Positions 61,441 through 64,000 of a stretch of DNA of 64,000 bases are shown in pieces; the stretch's first letter is position 1, and each line of letters begins with the position of its first letter. A model generated the notes under the pieces. The model did not search any database, was not told the origin of the DNA, and saw only the letters and a list, made by a program, of their open reading frames with translations. Both the position numbers and the translations under genes were made by a program. The stretch comes from HXMU1420-13 sp965249965 (lineage in GTDB: Bacteria > Bacteroidota > Rhodothermia > Balneolales > Balneolaceae): positions 3,100,001-3,164,000 of the forward strand of contig OZ252262.1 of NCBI GenBank assembly GCA_965249965.1, written 5' to 3'.

Positions 61441-62940
61441 ATGGCTAAAGCTGATGATAATACAACTCTGAGTGGACTTTCCGTTAAAGTTAGCAAACAC
61501 GGTTCTCCGAGAATTGCTCAACTTTTAAGAAGAACTGTTTTTGGAACTGAGGGTAAGCTGCGTTACCGTCAAAATGAAATTGCGGATCGTATAAAATCAC
61601 AAGCCAACGTCCAGTTTATTGAAATATTGAAAAGTCAACGGGTGTTAGGTACGGTAGGAATGGCTAATCGATGTGTAATTCATTCGGATGATGCAATGCA
61701 CACATTGTATGTGAGATACCTTAGCATAGCCCAGCCTTTTAAATCAAAAAAAAGACGGGTTTTTTCACATTCAAAATCTAAGAATAAAAAAACCGGAAGA
61801 CTTCGAGAACTAGTTGCTGCAGAGATTACAAATCATTTCGAACATCCATTTACAGAAACCGATCGCCAGGGTACGTTTTATGCTTACGTAGAATCTGATA
61901 ATATTAATTCCCGAAATTTGTGTTTATCCATGGGTTTTACTCCTGCGCGAAAAGTGGAAACCCTGCTCTTTAGTAGATTTAATCCCAGCCAGAAAAAAAG
62001 TATTCAGAATATCAATGAACATGAGCAGGATGAAGTCAAAGAACATCTAAAACAGTTCTATGGTGATTATTCCTTTTACTTTGAAGATCAGGTTTTTCAG
62101 AAAGGTTTTTACTTTGTAAAACGAGAAAAGGGTAAAATTGTGGGTGGGATACGGGCAAACCCTGTGAATTGGGAGCTTGTTGATTACCCCGGTATTGAAG
62201 GGTGGTTGATGCGCGATATACTTCCCTATTTACCGCTCACAAACCGACTTTTCGAACCGGATGCGTTAAAATTTCTAGCGTTTGATTACGTATGGCACAG
62301 CCCGGGTTACGAATATTTGATTCCGCAAATGATGTCGCATTGCTGTTCTTTGTTTGGCATCCATCTTGGGATGATTTGGGGAGATATGCACTCTGATTTA
62401 ATGAAAAAATTGAAGTCTGGAAATCAACTTGGGTTTGTTTATTCTGTAATAGGATCTGTTTATGCGGACTTAATGGTACGTCCAATAAATATGGATTTAA
62501 CTGTACCTGAGCCTGAACCTGACCAAGTACCTACCTCTGAGGATGATGAAGATCTGGCTAAAAAAGGTGCTGAGAATGAAGAATTAGTTGAGGCCGCAAA
62601 AGATAATGATGATGCTGTACCTAATGATTCTGAACAGGATGAAGTTGAGGAATCTGTGACCAAAGAGGAAGTGTTAACAACTATAGAAAACGAAGACAAA
62701 AATAAGGCTGAATCAGGCGAGCAAAACGCAGAACCTGAAGAATCCACTGAAAATCCAGTATCCGAAGATGAAGGCAAAGACGAAGAAGTAAACAATGAGT
62801 TAGCTGAAACAGATGATGAAGAGAATACTAATGCTGTAGAAGCTTCAGATAACGAGGAACTTCCAGTTAATGAAGACTTAGAACGATGGAAAATAATTAT
62901 GCAAAAACCAGTTTTTGTTTCTGCTTTGGATATGACTTAA
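61441..62940 (+). CDS. GNAT-like protein with long acidic segment
   Basis: Residues 1-190 look like an acetyltransferase fold (V-L-G-T-V-G-M-A, Y-V-E-S-D-N-I-N-S-R-N-L-C-L-S-M-G-F), and 190-360 like a second, degenerate one (F-V-K-R-E-K-G-K-I-V-G-G-I-R). Residues ~362-480 are a Glu/Asp/Asn-rich run without fold, and the last 20 return to normal composition (W-K-I-I-M-Q-K-P-V-F-V-S-A). Assignment to GNAT rests on short motifs and may be wrong. The acidic part is unlike the neighbours and probably disordered. The oxidoreductase gene follows after 18 bases. Confidence 0.7.
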   Translation: MAKADDNTTLSGLSVKVSKHGSPRIAQLLRRTVFGTEGKLRYRQNEIADRIKSQANVQFIEILKSQRVLGTVGMANRCVIHSDDAMHTLYVRYLSIAQPFKSKKRRVFSHSKSKNKKTGRLRELVAAEITNHFEHPFTETDRQGTFYAYVESDNINSRNLCLSMGFTPARKVETLLFSRFNPSQKKSIQNINEHEQDEVKEHLKQFYGDYSFYFEDQVFQKGFYFVKREKGKIVGGIRANPVNWELVDYPGIEGWLMRDILPYLPLTNRLFEPDALKFLAFDYVWHSPGYEYLIPQMMSHCCSLFGIHLGMIWGDMHSDLMKKLKSGNQLGFVYSVIGSVYADLMVRPINMDLTVPEPEPDQVPTSEDDEDLAKKGAENEELVEAAKDNDDAVPNDSEQDEVEESVTKEEVLTTIENEDKNKAESGEQNAEPEESTENPVSEDEGKDEEVNNELAETDDEENTNAVEASDNEELPVNEDLERWKIIMQKPVFVSALDMT

Positions 62941-62958
62941 AACTATTTTAAACGCGTT

Positions 62959-64000
62959 ATGGATTCTATACTAAACCGAAAAGAATTTTTAAAGAAAACC
63001 GGAGCCGCTTTATCGTTTGCGGCAACACTTGGCTTTCCAAGTATCATACTTCCCAGAAAAAAAGAAAAGCTGGGTGTAGCATTAGTTGGTCTTGGCAGGT
63101 ATAGCAATGGATTATTGGCGCCCGGTTTACAGATGACAAAGTATTGTGAGTTGAAAGGGATTGTTACCGGAACTCCATCAAAAATACCGGTCTGGCAAGA
63201 GAAATACGGTATTCCGGATTCAAATGTTTACAACTACCAAAACATGCATCAAATCGCAGATAACGATGAAATAGATGTAGTGTATATCGTACTCCCAAGT
63301 GGACTTCATGCTGAGTTTGCGATCATAGCAGCTGAAGCCGGAAAGCACGTATGGTGTGAAAAACCTATGGCTTTAACCGTGGCCGAATGTCAGGGAATTA
63401 TCACTGCTGCCGATCAGAATAAGGTACAACTCACCATTGGCTATCGGATGCAACACGAGCCGAATACTCAAAAAATCATTGAGTTTGCAAACACTCAGAG
63501 ATACGGTGCCATCAAAGAGGTGAAGACAGGAGCAGGTTATAGAGGCAGACATGCCAGCGATAATTGGCGTGCAATTGCAGAGCTTGGTGGAGGAGCAATG
63601 TACGATATGGGCGTGTATCCTTTAAATGCAGCCCGATATGCAACACAGGAAGAACCAATCGCGGTCTCGGGAAAACAATATTCTCTACGTGAGGATATGT
63701 ATTCGGAAGTGGACGAATTCACGGAATTTACTTTATGGTTCCCAAGTGGTGTCATAGCCTATGGCGAAACCAGTTTTGGCAAGAACACGAATTATTTGGA
63801 TATAGACGCAGAAAATGGCTCTTATAATCTTCGCCCTTTTCAATCTTATCGAGGAGTACAAGGTTCTACAAGCGACGGCATAACCTTAGCCGCTGATCCA
63901 GCCCATCAACAAGCCAGGCAAATGGACAACGACGCATTATCAATTATAGAAAATACTACTCCAATTGTACCGGGTGAAGAAGGCTTGAAAGACATAGCAA
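62959..64000 (+). CDS. Gfo/Idh/MocA oxidoreductase, cut by the right edge
   Basis: The frame is open from ATG 62959 to base 64000 (347 codons). Residues 1-30 resemble a Tat signal (N-R-K-E-F-L-K-K-T-G-A-A) with Lys in place of the second Arg, so it is probably exported folded. The Rossmann fold follows (V-A-L-V-G-L-G-R-Y-S), then W-C-E-K-P-M-A with the catalytic Lys and G-G-G-A-M-Y-D-M-G-V-Y-P-L-N with the active-site Asp/Tyr region. Similar to periplasmic glucose-fructose oxidoreductase; it uses NADP(H) or NAD(H) on a sugar. Substrate unknown. Confidence 0.9.
   Translation, partial: MDSILNRKEFLKKTGAALSFAATLGFPSIILPRKKEKLGVALVGLGRYSNGLLAPGLQMTKYCELKGIVTGTPSKIPVWQEKYGIPDSNVYNYQNMHQIADNDEIDVVYIVLPSGLHAEFAIIAAEAGKHVWCEKPMALTVAECQGIITAADQNKVQLTIGYRMQHEPNTQKIIEFANTQRYGAIKEVKTGAGYRGRHASDNWRAIAELGGGAMYDMGVYPLNAARYATQEEPIAVSGKQYSLREDMYSEVDEFTEFTLWFPSGVIAYGETSFGKNTNYLDIDAENGSYNLRPFQSYRGVQGSTSDGITLAADPAHQQARQMDNDALSIIENTTPIVPGEEGLKDIA

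Noticed and set aside
62460..62795. Ser-rich 111-residue minus-strand ORF
   Set aside because: It is antisense to the acidic run of the GNAT-like gene; Ser-rich because of Glu/Asp codons read backwards.
1..64000. tRNA, rRNA, CRISPR, insertion-sequence and prophage signals
   Set aside because: Reading by eye found no cloverleaf with a TTC-loop and acceptor stem, no regularly spaced repeats, no transposase or integrase motifs. A covariance-model search would be needed for a firm negative.

Overview
The window looks like chromosome from an AT-rich (roughly 40% GC by eye), probably marine member of the Bacteroidota/Balneolota group. The evidence is a 2414-residue SprA-type gliding/type IX secretion protein, a complete menF-menD-menH-menB run, a CarboxypepD_reg-like TonB-dependent receptor, two GIN-domain (DUF2807) proteins, DUF3467 and DUF4290-like proteins, a two-component kinase with an N-terminal beta-propeller sensor, many lipoproteins, and few strong Shine-Dalgarno sites. 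Several genes start with GTG or TTG. I saw no tRNA, rRNA, CRISPR array, transposase or prophage, so most of the window is ordinary core chromosome.

Layout. 1-2 kb: a leftward operon with a Rieske/glutamate-synthase-like flavoprotein, two tiny membrane proteins and a cut gene. 2.1-4 kb: two rightward lipoprotein hydrolases (esterase, GH16 glucanase). 4-6.4 kb: leftward, tightly overlapping dabb, smr and membrane-anchored MutS-like genes. 6.5-9.6 kb: folE, cysS, yidD and hisI, with a dispersed repeat just before hisI. 9.6-12.3 kb: leftward AraC-type membrane regulator, DoxX and GIN-domain genes around a striking palindromic site. 12.4-14.4 kb: YHS protein, a frameshifted GIY-YIG gene between two copies of a repeat, and an ATP-grasp ligase. 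14.4-17 kb: DEAD-box helicase, second GIN protein and a region of very small ORFs. 17.5-19.7 kb: SbtB and SbtA (bicarbonate uptake) divergent from an LCIB-type carbonic-anhydrase-like protein. 19.7-32.4 kb: VOC protein, rsmI-lnt, sprA and two LptF/LptG permeases. 32.4-40.6 kb: cbs, DUF3467, a lipoprotein, a DUF4290-like gene and the men operon. 40.6-43.5 kb: secreted protein, small acetyltransferase, dnaJ-grpE. 43.7-51.5 kb: a TonB receptor/SGNH lipoprotein pair, two more SGNH hydrolases, SIMPL and PIG-L proteins. 51.6-54.8 kb: ABC ATPase plus FtsX-like permease, divergent from the arylesterase as in the E. coli tesA/ybbA-ybbP locus. 54.9-64 kb: FadL-like porin, an Arg/Ser-rich lipoprotein, a NarL-type regulator with its propeller kinase, a GNAT-like protein with a long acidic segment, and a Gfo/Idh/MocA oxidoreductase cut by the right edge.

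Most coherent functional groups: menaquinone synthesis (isochorismate to the naphthoyl-CoA step; menC, menE and menA are not here), envelope biogenesis (Lnt, LptF/G, SprA, YidD), folding stress (GrpE-DnaJ), and inorganic carbon handling (SbtA, SbtB, LCIB-like). The last is the best candidate for an under-described system. Other points worth following are the palindromic site upstream of doxX, the smr gene without a standard start codon, the repeat-flanked broken GIY-YIG gene and the small-ORF region near 17 kb.
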